Assembly (NCBI RefSeq): GCF_007753095.1
Contig: NZ_CP036348.1
Coordinates: 6,859,411-6,923,410 of the forward strand
DNA length: 64,000 nt
Reading direction: 5' to 3'
DNA from: Rosistilla carotiformis
GTDB taxonomy: Bacteria; Planctomycetota; Planctomycetia; Pirellulales; Pirellulaceae
Of this stretch, positions 35,288 to 44,825 are shown one piece after another. The notes beneath the pieces are model-generated. The model saw nothing but the letters and a program-made list of their open reading frames with translations. It ran no database searches and was not told where the DNA came from. The position numbers and the translations under genes were made by a program. Within the stretch, counting starts at the first letter, position 1, and the number at the start of each line of letters is the position of its first letter.

Positions 35288-37052
35288 TGACACTGACGGC
35301 ATTGCAGAGAAGTTTGGTTCGCGAAACGCCGAGGTTCAATTTGCGATAAGGTTGGTCGCGCTACTTGTCGTTGGCACGTTCGCAACCAACGCATTTCGGC
35401 TAGTTCGAAAGATCGAGTCCTCCGTCTTTGAAGAACCCTGGATGCTGGCAGGGACACTTGGCCAGTTCTGGGGGATGGGCATGTTTACGATTGCAGTCGC
35501 CTCACTTTGCATGCTCTTGTCGCGACGATGGTCAAGTGTCGAGCAATGGCATAGTCTTCGCTGGGTTGTCATCCCAACGATAGCAATATTTACATGGTGT
35601 TACTCGACGTACGACTTCAACTTCTTTTTGCAACAGCAGCATCTCATTGACCGAAGTTCTTTGGTCTTGCTGGGACTGGCGTCGATCTGGCGCCCAGCAT
35701 TCCTTGGAGCTTTTTTGTTTCAGTTGGGAACCATACTTGCCCACCTTGGGCATCCGCTACCGTTCTCCTGGACTGACAAATCTCCTCTGATCGACATTCT
35801 TGTCGTTGCCAACGTCTTCTTGCTGGGATGGCGATTCAGAATTTGGCGGTCTGAGCACTTCCTAATTGTTGTGGTCTACATCGTTGCCATTCACTACTTC
35901 CGACCTGGTGTTGGTAAGCTGGCAATTGGATGGTTTTCGGACGGGCATTTGTCCAACCTGTTTCTGAACGCGGTCTATCAGAATGAGTGGTTGCCAGGAT
36001 GCGGGACTGCGGAAGTTAGCTTGCTCGCTAAGCGGATTGCATCCGCAGATTACCTGCTGAAAGCGATGACGCTTTTGGTCGAGCTGCTGCCGCTGCTGTT
36101 TTTGCTACATCGAAAGGTATTGATTGTTGGGCTTGTTCTTGCTGTTGGCCTGCATTTCGGCATCTACCTATCCAGTGGAATTCTATTTTGGAAATGGATC
36201 GTCTTAGATTTTTCGATTGCTGTTACTTTTGGCACATTATCGAAAACCACAGCAGATCGACTATTCAACCGTAACTCGGCTATCGGATTCGGGATATCGC
36301 TGTGCGTGGGATTCGTTTTGTACGTTTCGGCACCGGTGCTGGCTTGGTATGACGCGCCGCTAGCCTTCCATTATCACTTGCAAGTTACAGGTGCGTCGGG
36401 GCAAACGTATCAAATTCCACCGTCGTCACTAGCTCCCTTCGATCTTCAGTTTGCTCAAGGCCGCCTAGCGTTTCTGGAGAAACAACCGTTGCTTGTGGAC
36501 TGCCTAGGGTCTTGCACCTCGAGACCGACGCTTTATGCTTGCCGAGACATCGATAGCGCCGTGCGGCTTGCAAAAGCACGCGATAAATTTGGTGTTAAGC
36601 GGTTTGACAAAATGCAGGCAACCAATGTGGAGCAGTTGCTTCGACGTTATGTGAACAACTGGAATCACGGCGTGCCCAGGAATGTTTTTGATTGGATCCC
36701 CGATCCTCCTCAGCATATCTCGACATTCCCGCAATCTGGGTTTTCCCAGGCGGTCTGGAATTGTCAGGAGGCGCCAAAGCAAATCACGATACTCAGAACA
36801 ACAGCCTTCCATCGCGATTTCAAGACGACCACGATCGAAGATCGAATCGTTCATACGATCGATGTTGCGACACCCCCTCAGTCAACCAGGCTTCCGTTTC
36901 GTGGCCAACCGTTGAATTGCCCAACGATCAATCTGGTCACAAATCGCAACGAGGGCGGCACGATTGCAGGAGCAACACCGTCGACCTACACCGTGTACTG
37001 CTTGGGCTCACCAAATCTTCGTGAATTCTTCATGGAGCCTGCAGGAGATTAG
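35256..37052 (+). CDS. Polytopic membrane protein, possibly HTTM-related
   Basis: A 598-residue protein. The first about 380 residues hold roughly ten hydrophobic segments, and residues about 385-590 form a soluble, probably external domain. The pattern of a membrane part containing HYFRPGVGKLAIGWF and WKWIVLDFSIAVTFG recalls HTTM (vitamin-K-carboxylase-like) proteins, but this link is weak. GGAG eight bases before the ATG at 35256 supports a start inside the methyltransferase gene (32 bp overlap). It closes the AT-richer half of the glycan cluster. It could be a carrier-lipid or glycan-modifying enzyme; the function is unknown. Confidence 0.6.
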   Translation: MTGSLSMQPNNDTDGIAEKFGSRNAEVQFAIRLVALLVVGTFATNAFRLVRKIESSVFEEPWMLAGTLGQFWGMGMFTIAVASLCMLLSRRWSSVEQWHSLRWVVIPTIAIFTWCYSTYDFNFFLQQQHLIDRSSLVLLGLASIWRPAFLGAFLFQLGTILAHLGHPLPFSWTDKSPLIDILVVANVFLLGWRFRIWRSEHFLIVVVYIVAIHYFRPGVGKLAIGWFSDGHLSNLFLNAVYQNEWLPGCGTAEVSLLAKRIASADYLLKAMTLLVELLPLLFLLHRKVLIVGLVLAVGLHFGIYLSSGILFWKWIVLDFSIAVTFGTLSKTTADRLFNRNSAIGFGISLCVGFVLYVSAPVLAWYDAPLAFHYHLQVTGASGQTYQIPPSSLAPFDLQFAQGRLAFLEKQPLLVDCLGSCTSRPTLYACRDIDSAVRLAKARDKFGVKRFDKMQATNVEQLLRRYVNNWNHGVPRNVFDWIPDPPQHISTFPQSGFSQAVWNCQEAPKQITILRTTAFHRDFKTTTIEDRIVHTIDVATPPQSTRLPFRGQPLNCPTINLVTNRNEGGTIAGATPSTYTVYCLGSPNLREFFMEPAGD

Positions 37053-37160
37053 TGGGCTTGAATCATTAAAATCACGGATGATCGGATTTTGTTGTTTGTC
37101 CCCCAATTTTCACATCGCCACTCTAACCGTGGCTAGAGTACTGGCGAACGGCCGCAACAT

Positions 37161-38921
37161 ATGGCTCGAAGAAATTCTGTGGAGCAGGCGACGTCCATTG
37201 AGCGAACACCGATGCGCAAGGCTTGGCACGACGATCCGCAGCAGGCTGCGGGGGCGGCGTTGCAGAAGTTGTTGCGCGAGTTGAGCGATGCGTATTTGGG
37301 GCAGTTGCGACCGTTCAGCTATCGCATCGGTGTGAATGCCTTGGTGATCGTCAGCGCTCTTTTGTCGCTCGGCTTGGCTTCTTTGGGCGTTTGGTCTTGG
37401 GGTGCAATTGGCCCAGCGATTGTCTTTGCAACTTTTGCTACCGGCGCGGCGCTTGGCGGTGTCGCTCGCCGCCGCGTGTTGGTTGCCAAATTGTGGAAGT
37501 GGATGCATGTCTGGCGGTGGTATGAGTTGGCCGCGGGAGCTCTGATCGCCTTATTGTTGTTGGGACTGGTGGTGGCGACTCCGATTTTCTGGAGCGTTTT
37601 ATTGGGGACGATCGTCGGTAGCGGGACCGCCGCGATTTATTTCCTGGGCGTCGTCTTGCCAGCTCGCCAAGAGCTGCAGCGGATCGAACGTCGCGCCCAA
37701 CAGGTTGTCGATGGGATCGCGCGGGCGGGAATCGATCCCTGGGCGATCCGCGCCGGGTTGCCGCGACTGATGGGCGACCACTGGATGCCGTTGTACGAAG
37801 CGTTGTTTGGATACGACGAATTGTCCAATGCTCGCATGCAGACCAATGCGGATAACGGCTTGCCACCTCGAACGACTTGGTCGCCACGCGATCATGCGTT
37901 GGAATTACTGCTGGCCCAAACGCTTCAGCGACAGGGGCCCATCACTTGGCTGCGCTCTCTCCGGAAAGCGGCGACCACCCAAACTTCAGGCTCCGCGCCG
38001 GACGCACAGCAAACTGCTGCGGCTTCACACTTGCATTCTGGTGGAAAACGATCGGGCGAGATTGCGGTGGCGTCCAGCCGAGCGAAGGGGAGCTCGCATG
38101 AGTTGGCTACACGCGACCAGACTGCGGCGTTGTGCGAGGCGAGTGCCGAGGGAAAGGACATCAAAATGAATGTCACGATCCAATCGGACAAGCTGTCGAT
38201 CGGATCGTTGAACGCGAGCCAAGTGATGTTGCAACTGGATTCTCGCGAGCTGATGGATGCGTTGCCCGATCTGGTCGAGAGAGCTGACAAAGCCAAACGG
38301 CAAGAGAAACGTACGAAGATCAAATCGATGCTGGCCGAAGCTCGCAACGGTGGCGGAGAAGAACAAGTGCGACGCTTCCTTGGGGACGCGTCGACAGACG
38401 ATGGTCGCCTCGCGGATCGCAAGTCGATCTGGCTTGGATCGTGTTCGCGTTTGCTGACCGCAGGCGCGCTGCTGCTGTTGGCGGCAGGTTGGGTCGGCAT
38501 CTATCTGGCACATCATCAAGAGAGCTTTGGTCAACTATCGGAACTTGTTGCCCAGCTGCGTTCGGGTGCCAGCGATTTTGGTAATTCAATCCACTCCGTG
38601 GGCGAAACGTTTGCAAAATCGGAACCGACGTGGCTGCCACCTGTAGCCCTGGCGATGGCGTTGCTGCCCGGCGGGCTCATCTTGCTGGGCAGCTCCTTTC
38701 TGGCCGGCTGGCGAATCAGCTTATTCGCCTACCCGGCAGCGATCATCGCGATCGCCGGTTCATTGTTCAACAATCCGCTGATCGGCGATGTGATGCTGTG
38801 GCATGTGAGCATTGCCTTTGCCGTACTGTTAGTCGCCGGAGGGTATTGGTACTGCCAGCGGATACCAAACAAAACAACCACGCGATCCAAGGTCGATGGG
38901 AATGCCACCAGCACGTCGTAG
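37161..38921 (+). CDS. Unknown membrane protein with two hydrophobic regions
   Basis: I do not recognise this 586-residue protein. It has an N-terminal helical part (about 25-50), three to four membrane segments (about 55-180), and a long soluble middle (about 185-430). The middle includes a charged helix rich in Lys/Arg/Glu (LVERADKAKRQEKRTKIKSML). Four more membrane segments follow (about 430-570). The soluble middle would lie on one side of the membrane. An ATG at 37212 is an alternative start. The composition returns to the GC-rich style of the rest of the window. It overlaps the following gene by 26 bp. Confidence 0.6.
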   Translation: MARRNSVEQATSIERTPMRKAWHDDPQQAAGAALQKLLRELSDAYLGQLRPFSYRIGVNALVIVSALLSLGLASLGVWSWGAIGPAIVFATFATGAALGGVARRRVLVAKLWKWMHVWRWYELAAGALIALLLLGLVVATPIFWSVLLGTIVGSGTAAIYFLGVVLPARQELQRIERRAQQVVDGIARAGIDPWAIRAGLPRLMGDHWMPLYEALFGYDELSNARMQTNADNGLPPRTTWSPRDHALELLLAQTLQRQGPITWLRSLRKAATTQTSGSAPDAQQTAAASHLHSGGKRSGEIAVASSRAKGSSHELATRDQTAALCEASAEGKDIKMNVTIQSDKLSIGSLNASQVMLQLDSRELMDALPDLVERADKAKRQEKRTKIKSMLAEARNGGGEEQVRRFLGDASTDDGRLADRKSIWLGSCSRLLTAGALLLLAAGWVGIYLAHHQESFGQLSELVAQLRSGASDFGNSIHSVGETFAKSEPTWLPPVALAMALLPGGLILLGSSFLAGWRISLFAYPAAIIAIAGSLFNNPLIGDVMLWHVSIAFAVLLVAGGYWYCQRIPNKTTTRSKVDGNATSTS

Positions 38922-40836
38922 AGCACCATCGAATCGATCCGTGAAACCATCGCAAACGACAGACTTGCAGCAACCATTCGATGGTGCTGTGTCAACGCGG
39001 AGACCTCTGCTTGCCTGCTGGTTGATCGTCGCAGCAGGCTGCTTGGCGTACGCCAATAGCTTTGCGGGCGTCTTCGTCTACGACGATCTGCCAACGATTG
39101 TTGAAAACAGAGCGATTCGTTCACTGGACACAACCTGGAGCGCTCAACCGCAAGATATTCCGATGGGGTTGTGGCGACGACCGGTTGGCCGCTGGACGGT
39201 CGCACTGAACTATGCCGCCGGCGGTCTGAATCCATGGGGCTACCACGCGCTGAACCTGGCCGTCCATCTGATCGCCGCGCTGCTGCTATTCGACTTGATT
39301 CGCCGGACGTTGCTGCTACCCCAGATACCGCCGCAACTGCAACAAGCTGCATCGATGTTGGCCTTGGCAACAGCCCTGATCTGGACGGTTCATCCGCTGC
39401 AGACCGAAAGCGTTACCTACATCATCCAACGTCTTGAATCGATTGTTGGGATGTTTTACCTGGCGACGATCTATTGCCTGTTGCGGGGTTGCCAATCGCG
39501 GCACCCTTTGGGCTGGTATAGCGTCGCGGCGATCGCATGTTGGCTGGGCGTCGCCACGAAAGAAGTCATGGTCACGGCCCCCGTGGTCGCGTTGCTCTAC
39601 GACCGGATCTTTCTCACCGGCTCGTGGAAACAAACGCTTCGACAACGGGGTGCGCTGCATGCGATACTGATTGCGGCGGCGATCTTTCTCGTCTGGCGGT
39701 CGGGCTACCTGCCGATCGCCCCGCAGCCACCCGCTTTACCGTCGCTCCCCGACCCGTTTCGCGAAGACCGTCCCGATCGCTGGAACTACCTGCTGTCCCA
39801 GCCCGGCGTGCTGGTGCATTACCTGAAGCTTTGCTATTGGCCCGCCGGGCAATGCCTCGATTACATGTGGCCGGTTGCCGACAGTTGTTCGAAAATCGTC
39901 CTGCCAGGCCTAGTGATCGTGGGGCTACTGGCGGCAACCTTCGTGGCACTGTGGTATCGGCCGCGAATAGGCTTCGTCGGTTTGGCCTCTTTTTTGGTCC
40001 TCGCCCCCACATCGACAATCATCCCGCTGCGATTGGCCTTTGAACACCGGATGTATTTGCCTCTAGCCGGGGTTGCGTTTTTGAGCGTCCTGGCCTGTTA
40101 CTGGCTGATGTTGCGGCTGAAGCTTTCCGATTCCGCCATGCGTCGCGGGGGCGGTATCTTGTGCGCGGTCGTCTGTCTAAGCCTGTTGATCACAACAATC
40201 AATCGCAATCGCGTCTACCACAGCATGATCGCCATCTACACCGACAATGTGGCCAAGGCACCCTGGAACCACTTGGCCTACCTGAATCTTGGCACCGCTT
40301 ATTTTGAGCAAGGCGAACACCAAGCGGCACTGCAAATGTTCCAACGCGCCACGGAACTGGAACCGGAAGACGCTCGCCCCTGGGCAAACCTGGGGTATTC
40401 ATTGCAGACCGAAGGAGAGCCCGATCGCGCGATCGAGGCCTTGCGCCGCGCGATCCAGATCAAACCCGGCTACCTTCGACCGCATCGAGAGCTTGCCGTC
40501 CTATTGCAACGCAAACAGCAATGGCCAGCCGCCCGCGAACATTTTGAACGGGCACTGGAAATCAACGCGTCCGATCCGCAAACCTTAAACGACTACGCCA
40601 TCGGATTGGCCGCCAACGGTGATCCGGTGGCGGGTGAAGCGATGTTGCGCCGCTGCATCGATTACGACCCGAATCGTCCAAAATCCCATTTCAATCTGGC
40701 GATGCTGATCCTCCGCCGACAAGGGGCAAACGACGATGCGCGGGCTCACCTGCGCTGGGCCCTCAGCTTGGATCCGAATCTTCAACAGGCACGCCAAATC
40801 TTGCAGCAACTGCAATCACTCGAGCCCTCCTCATGA
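38896..40836 (+). CDS. TMTC-like GT-C membrane protein with TPR repeats (copy 1)
   Basis: A 646-residue protein. Residues about 38-450 form a polytopic membrane domain of about ten segments. It contains FVYDDLPTIVENRAIRSL, where the early Asp-Asp pair matches the catalytic-loop position of GT-C enzymes and eukaryotic TMTC O-mannosyltransferases, and HPLQTESVTYI. Residues about 455-640 are tetratricopeptide repeats (NLGTAYFEQGEHQAALQMF and following). It probably transfers a sugar from a polyprenyl-phosphate carrier to exported proteins, with the TPRs binding the acceptor. The neighbouring gene is a close paralogue, reached by an ATGA overlap (40833-40836). Confidence 0.82.
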   Translation: MGMPPARRRAPSNRSVKPSQTTDLQQPFDGAVSTRRPLLACWLIVAAGCLAYANSFAGVFVYDDLPTIVENRAIRSLDTTWSAQPQDIPMGLWRRPVGRWTVALNYAAGGLNPWGYHALNLAVHLIAALLLFDLIRRTLLLPQIPPQLQQAASMLALATALIWTVHPLQTESVTYIIQRLESIVGMFYLATIYCLLRGCQSRHPLGWYSVAAIACWLGVATKEVMVTAPVVALLYDRIFLTGSWKQTLRQRGALHAILIAAAIFLVWRSGYLPIAPQPPALPSLPDPFREDRPDRWNYLLSQPGVLVHYLKLCYWPAGQCLDYMWPVADSCSKIVLPGLVIVGLLAATFVALWYRPRIGFVGLASFLVLAPTSTIIPLRLAFEHRMYLPLAGVAFLSVLACYWLMLRLKLSDSAMRRGGGILCAVVCLSLLITTINRNRVYHSMIAIYTDNVAKAPWNHLAYLNLGTAYFEQGEHQAALQMFQRATELEPEDARPWANLGYSLQTEGEPDRAIEALRRAIQIKPGYLRPHRELAVLLQRKQQWPAAREHFERALEINASDPQTLNDYAIGLAANGDPVAGEAMLRRCIDYDPNRPKSHFNLAMLILRRQGANDDARAHLRWALSLDPNLQQARQILQQLQSLEPSS

Positions 40837-42812
40837 AACGAACCACATCACATCGCCGCAGCGCGTTGACCGCAAGTTCTGGCAAGCAGCCAGCCTCGGA
40901 AACGAGGAAGGTCCGCGCCTCGAAAAGCGATCCACCCCGCGGTGTTTCGTTTTCGATGAGAACATGTATCGCCCTGACCGCCGCGGCGGTGGTGCTTGCG
41001 TTTGCCAACAGTTTTTATGGCGTCTTCCTTTTTGACGATCAACCGAACATCCACGAGAACATGTCGCTGCGATCGCTGCAGGCGACGTGGGAGGCCAGCG
41101 GAACCGACGTCCCATCCGGGCTTTGGAATCGTCCCGTCGGGCGATGGTCGCTGGCGGTCAATTATTGGATCAGCGGACTGGAGCCGTGGAGCTACCATGC
41201 TGTCAATCTTGCGATCCATCTGGTCGCCTCGCTGATCCTGTTGGATCTGCTGCGACGGACGATGCATCTGCGTGGCACGCCCCTTTGGATCCGCGAGCAT
41301 GCCAATCCGATCGCGCTGGTCGTGACGCTTGTCTGGGCCGTCCATCCGCTGCAGACCGAAAGCGTCACCTATATCGTCCAGCGACTCGAATCGTTGATGG
41401 GCATGTTTTATCTAGCGACGATCTATTGCCTGTTGCGAGGCGCTCGATCTCGCCGACACTGGTGGTGGTATGCTGCAGCAGTGGCCAGTTGCTGGCTCGG
41501 TGCTTTTACCAAAGAGGTGATGGTTACCGCGCCGGTGGTCGCATTGTTATACGACCGGATTTTCTTAAGCCGATCGTGGCTTACCGTATTGCGGCGACGC
41601 GGCTGGGTTCACGCGATGACGCTGCCGTCGTCGATCTATCTCGTCTGGGCCGCCCGGCGGTTGCCGCTGTTGCCACGCCCCGCGTCGCGGCCTTCGATCC
41701 CCAGTCCTTTCAGCGACTATACCGATCCGTGGAATTACCTGCTGTCGCAGCCGGGTGTGCTGCTGCATTACCTGCAGTTGACCTTCTGGCCGCGCGGCCA
41801 GTGCCTCGATTACATGTGGCCGGTCGCCGATAGTTGGCCCGAAATCGTGCTGCCCGGACTGGTGATCATCGTCCTATTAACCGCATCGTTTGTCGCGCTG
41901 TGGCGCTGGCCACGGTTGGGCTTCGTCGGCTTGGCCTCGTTCCTCGTCTTGGCACCCACGTCGACAATCATCCCGCTGCGACTGGCCTTTGAGCACCGGA
42001 TGTATCTTTCGTTGGCGGGCGTGTCGCTGTTGACAGTGCTAGCCGCTGGGTGGGCGATTCGCCGCTCTATCGACGATCCCACGCAGCAGCGACGTGTGGC
42101 GATCGGACTCTCGACGATTGTCCTACTCTCGCTGATCGTCACAACGCATCTCCGAAACACTGTCTACTACAGTCGCTTGGCAATGTTTCAAGACAACGTC
42201 GCCAAGGCGCCTGAAAACATCTTCGCCTACATGAATCTGGGCGACTATTACCTGGAAGTCGACGACCCGGCGAGTGCATTGCCCCTGTTCCAAGTGACGA
42301 CCAAGATCAAGCCTGAAGATGCGCGAACCTGGACCTGCGTCGGTTGCGCGTTGAAGGAATTGGGCAAGCTCGACCAAGCGGCGGCGATGCTGAAGCGAGC
42401 TGTCGAATTGAACCCCGATTATTCCCAGGCCAACCACCACTACGCCGTCGCGTTGGAGCAATTGGACGATTGGCCCGCGGCGGTGGAGCACTTTGAAAAG
42501 GCGATCGCCCAGGATCCAGGGAACGCCACGATTCATAACGATGTCGCCGTCGCGTTGGGTTCGCGTGGCCTGTTCGCCGATGCGGAAGGCTATCTGCGGC
42601 AGGCGCTTCTGCTGAACCCCGAACATGGCGAGGCGCATACGAATCTGGGAAGCATGATCATGAGCCAAGGGGGCTCGCCGCGGGAAGCGGAGTTCCATTT
42701 CCGCGAGGCAGTGCGACTGCAACCCGACAGTCGCGAGGCGGCTCTCAACCTACAACGCGTCCAACAATTGGCCGCCCCAGCTGCCGTGGGCGACCGCAAG
42801 CAGAAAGGCTAG
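40833..42812 (+). CDS. TMTC-like GT-C membrane protein with TPR repeats (copy 2)
   Basis: A 659-residue paralogue of the preceding protein with the same layout: cytoplasmic basic N-terminus (about 1-45), polytopic membrane domain (about 46-455) with FLFDDQPNIHENMSLRSL, then TPRs (about 465-645). Long stretches around MVTAPVVALLYDRIF, QCLDYMWPVADSW and STIIPLRLAFEHRMYL are almost identical to copy 1, while the TPR part differs more. This suggests a tandem duplication in which the carrier-side chemistry is kept and the acceptor-recognition side has diverged. The 4-base overlap indicates joint translation. Confidence 0.82.
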   Translation: MKRTTSHRRSALTASSGKQPASETRKVRASKSDPPRGVSFSMRTCIALTAAAVVLAFANSFYGVFLFDDQPNIHENMSLRSLQATWEASGTDVPSGLWNRPVGRWSLAVNYWISGLEPWSYHAVNLAIHLVASLILLDLLRRTMHLRGTPLWIREHANPIALVVTLVWAVHPLQTESVTYIVQRLESLMGMFYLATIYCLLRGARSRRHWWWYAAAVASCWLGAFTKEVMVTAPVVALLYDRIFLSRSWLTVLRRRGWVHAMTLPSSIYLVWAARRLPLLPRPASRPSIPSPFSDYTDPWNYLLSQPGVLLHYLQLTFWPRGQCLDYMWPVADSWPEIVLPGLVIIVLLTASFVALWRWPRLGFVGLASFLVLAPTSTIIPLRLAFEHRMYLSLAGVSLLTVLAAGWAIRRSIDDPTQQRRVAIGLSTIVLLSLIVTTHLRNTVYYSRLAMFQDNVAKAPENIFAYMNLGDYYLEVDDPASALPLFQVTTKIKPEDARTWTCVGCALKELGKLDQAAAMLKRAVELNPDYSQANHHYAVALEQLDDWPAAVEHFEKAIAQDPGNATIHNDVAVALGSRGLFADAEGYLRQALLLNPEHGEAHTNLGSMIMSQGGSPREAEFHFREAVRLQPDSREAALNLQRVQQLAAPAAVGDRKQKG

Positions 42813-43090
42813 ATTTGCTAGACAAACACTTCCTTCGAGACGGGCAAACTTGTTCATTCGGACAACGCCCGCACGGTACAACAGCACGATGCACCGGCAC
42901 AAACACCAAGGCAAACACGGTCTGCATGCATAACTTTGCCGACCGGGAAGACATGTCGACGTCCGCGTGAGTGACGCAAAAAATCTTTGACTTCGATTGC
43001 CCCCGCGACACAATGAGGACGATGAAGGGGGCAGGGCTGAATCGGAATAGCTCGCTCGATCCCTCAAAGCAGGTTGGAGCCCTCACAACC

Positions 43091-43300
43091 ATGCCAAAAT
43101 ATCCCACCTCATGTAAACACTGCGGTTCTACCTCAAGCATCTACCGGAGCCGAAGTCGTGACTCTTGGACTTCACGCCTGTTGTTATGCAAGTTCGCTCG
43201 TTGCCATCACTGCATGAAAGCGTTTGCCGTTCCCACCTGGACACCACTGCGAGAATCCCCCCGCCCGGCCAACACCTCTCCGTCACGCCAAGCCGCTTAG
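43091..43300 (+). CDS. Small zinc-ribbon protein
   Basis: A 69-residue protein with two CxxC pairs, CKHCG near the start and CHHC about 25 residues later, the spacing of a zinc ribbon. A basic Arg/Ser stretch lies between them. No catalytic domain. I chose the ATG at 43091; the frame is open upstream to 42971, but that part is not protein-like. Possibly a nucleic-acid-binding or regulatory protein; short proteins of this type are common in planctomycetes. Confidence 0.5.
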   Translation: MPKYPTSCKHCGSTSSIYRSRSRDSWTSRLLLCKFARCHHCMKAFAVPTWTPLRESPRPANTSPSRQAA

Positions 43301-43334
43301 GCTGCGAAAACGAGGCTCTTAAGAAACGCGAGCT

Positions 43335-44825
43335 TTAAGGTCTAACCTTCGCCGAATTGTCGACGGTTGGCGGCCTGGCTTCGGCATCGTGACGAATGCC
43401 ACGGAGCATGCGAGGAAAGACAAACGCATGCAGCGGCAGGACTGCGTACCAGTAGGCCAGTCCGAGCAGGCCGCGTGGTCGAAAGCGAGCGGTCTGAATC
43501 AATTTGCACGCGTTGTCGTCGATCGGCTCGACGCGGAACTCCAACTCCGCTTCCCCCGGCAACTTCATCTCCGCCCGCAGCCGCAACCAGGTCGGCAGCT
43601 CATAGCCATCGACGCGCCAGAAATCGACAGCTTCGCCATAGTTCAGCTGATCCGGATGGCGCCGACCGCGGCGCAGTCCTGGGCCGCCGATCGCTTTGTC
43701 CATCAAGCCACGCAGCCACCACAACCAATCGGCACCCCAATACCCGGTCTGTCCACCGATTCGGCTGAGCGCTGCGAAGGTTGCGTCGGCTGAAGCGGCG
43801 ACGGTTGCGGTTCGCTGGTCCTCAAATACAGTTCCTCCCGACCACTCGGGATCGCCTGGCATCTCGCCCGCCGCCGACCACCAGGTCTCGATCTCGCCCG
43901 ACCGCAGCTTGCCAACAGCGGCATCGATTGCTTCGCGAACACTAAACAGCGGCCCCGGCATCAACGATTGCGCATCGTCGTCGCGGCATACGGTTCGATT
44001 CCGCAACCCTTCGGCCAACGGTCTCGCGATCCGAGCGTTGACGGGGGTGACCAACGAGATCCAAGCGGAACTGAGCCGTGGCGTCAGGACGGGAACCGGC
44101 AGGATCACCCGCCGCGGCAACTCCAACGACGCGGCCATGATCTGCATCAACCGCTGATACGAATAGACATCCTGCCCGCCGATATCGATCACGCGTCCGG
44201 CGGTTTCGGGAACCTCCAAGCACTGCACCAAGTAGCGGAGGACATCGCGGATCGCAATCGGCTGCGTCTCCATCTTGACCCACTTGGGCGTGATCATGAT
44301 CGGCAGCCGTTCGACGAGATACCGCAAGATCTCGAACGATGCCGAGCCCGAACCGATGATCATCGCCGCCCGAAAGACTGTGGCCGGGACCTCACATTTC
44401 TGCAAGATCTCCGCCACCTCGCGGCGACTGTGCAGGTGTTTGCTGAGGTCCGCTCCCATCTCCCCAAGCCCGCCCAGATAGATAATCCGCTGGCAGCCCG
44501 AGCCTTGGATTCCTTGAGTGAACTGGGTGGCGAGTTCGCGATCACGCTCGGCATATTCATTCCCGGCGCTGATCATCGAATGGACAAGATAATACGCCGC
44601 ATCGGTTTGATCCGCCGCGCGACGCACCGTCCCCGTCTCCTCCAGATCGCCCTGGATCACCTCCAACCGCTCGTGCTGGGACCACGGAAATCTCCGCAGT
44701 TTCTCGGGGCTGCGGACCAGGCATCGAACCGAGTAGCCCGCGTTCAACAGTTCGGGCACCAAGCGTCCGCCGACATATCCGGTCGCTCCGCAGATCAGAA
44801 CACGATGGTGTTTTTCGGTTGGCAA
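43335..44825 (-). CDS. NAD(P)-binding SDR-family protein with DUF2867 C-terminal domain
   Basis: A 496-residue protein. The N-terminal half is an atypical short-chain dehydrogenase/NmrA-like Rossmann domain with GATGYVGGRLVPELL. The catalytic Tyr-x3-Lys of classical members is not evident; HSRREVAEIL lies at the corresponding region. The C-terminal part (about 330-480) is DUF2867, seen in YWGADWLWWLRGLMDKAIGG and RGLLGLAYWYAVLPLHAFVF. Proteins with this pairing are widespread and annotated only as NAD(P)H-binding. It is convergent with the zinc-ribbon gene and is followed upstream by the repeat region. Confidence 0.85.
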   Translation of the reverse strand: MPTEKHHRVLICGATGYVGGRLVPELLNAGYSVRCLVRSPEKLRRFPWSQHERLEVIQGDLEETGTVRRAADQTDAAYYLVHSMISAGNEYAERDRELATQFTQGIQGSGCQRIIYLGGLGEMGADLSKHLHSRREVAEILQKCEVPATVFRAAMIIGSGSASFEILRYLVERLPIMITPKWVKMETQPIAIRDVLRYLVQCLEVPETAGRVIDIGGQDVYSYQRLMQIMAASLELPRRVILPVPVLTPRLSSAWISLVTPVNARIARPLAEGLRNRTVCRDDDAQSLMPGPLFSVREAIDAAVGKLRSGEIETWWSAAGEMPGDPEWSGGTVFEDQRTATVAASADATFAALSRIGGQTGYWGADWLWWLRGLMDKAIGGPGLRRGRRHPDQLNYGEAVDFWRVDGYELPTWLRLRAEMKLPGEAELEFRVEPIDDNACKLIQTARFRPRGLLGLAYWYAVLPLHAFVFPRMLRGIRHDAEARPPTVDNSAKVRP

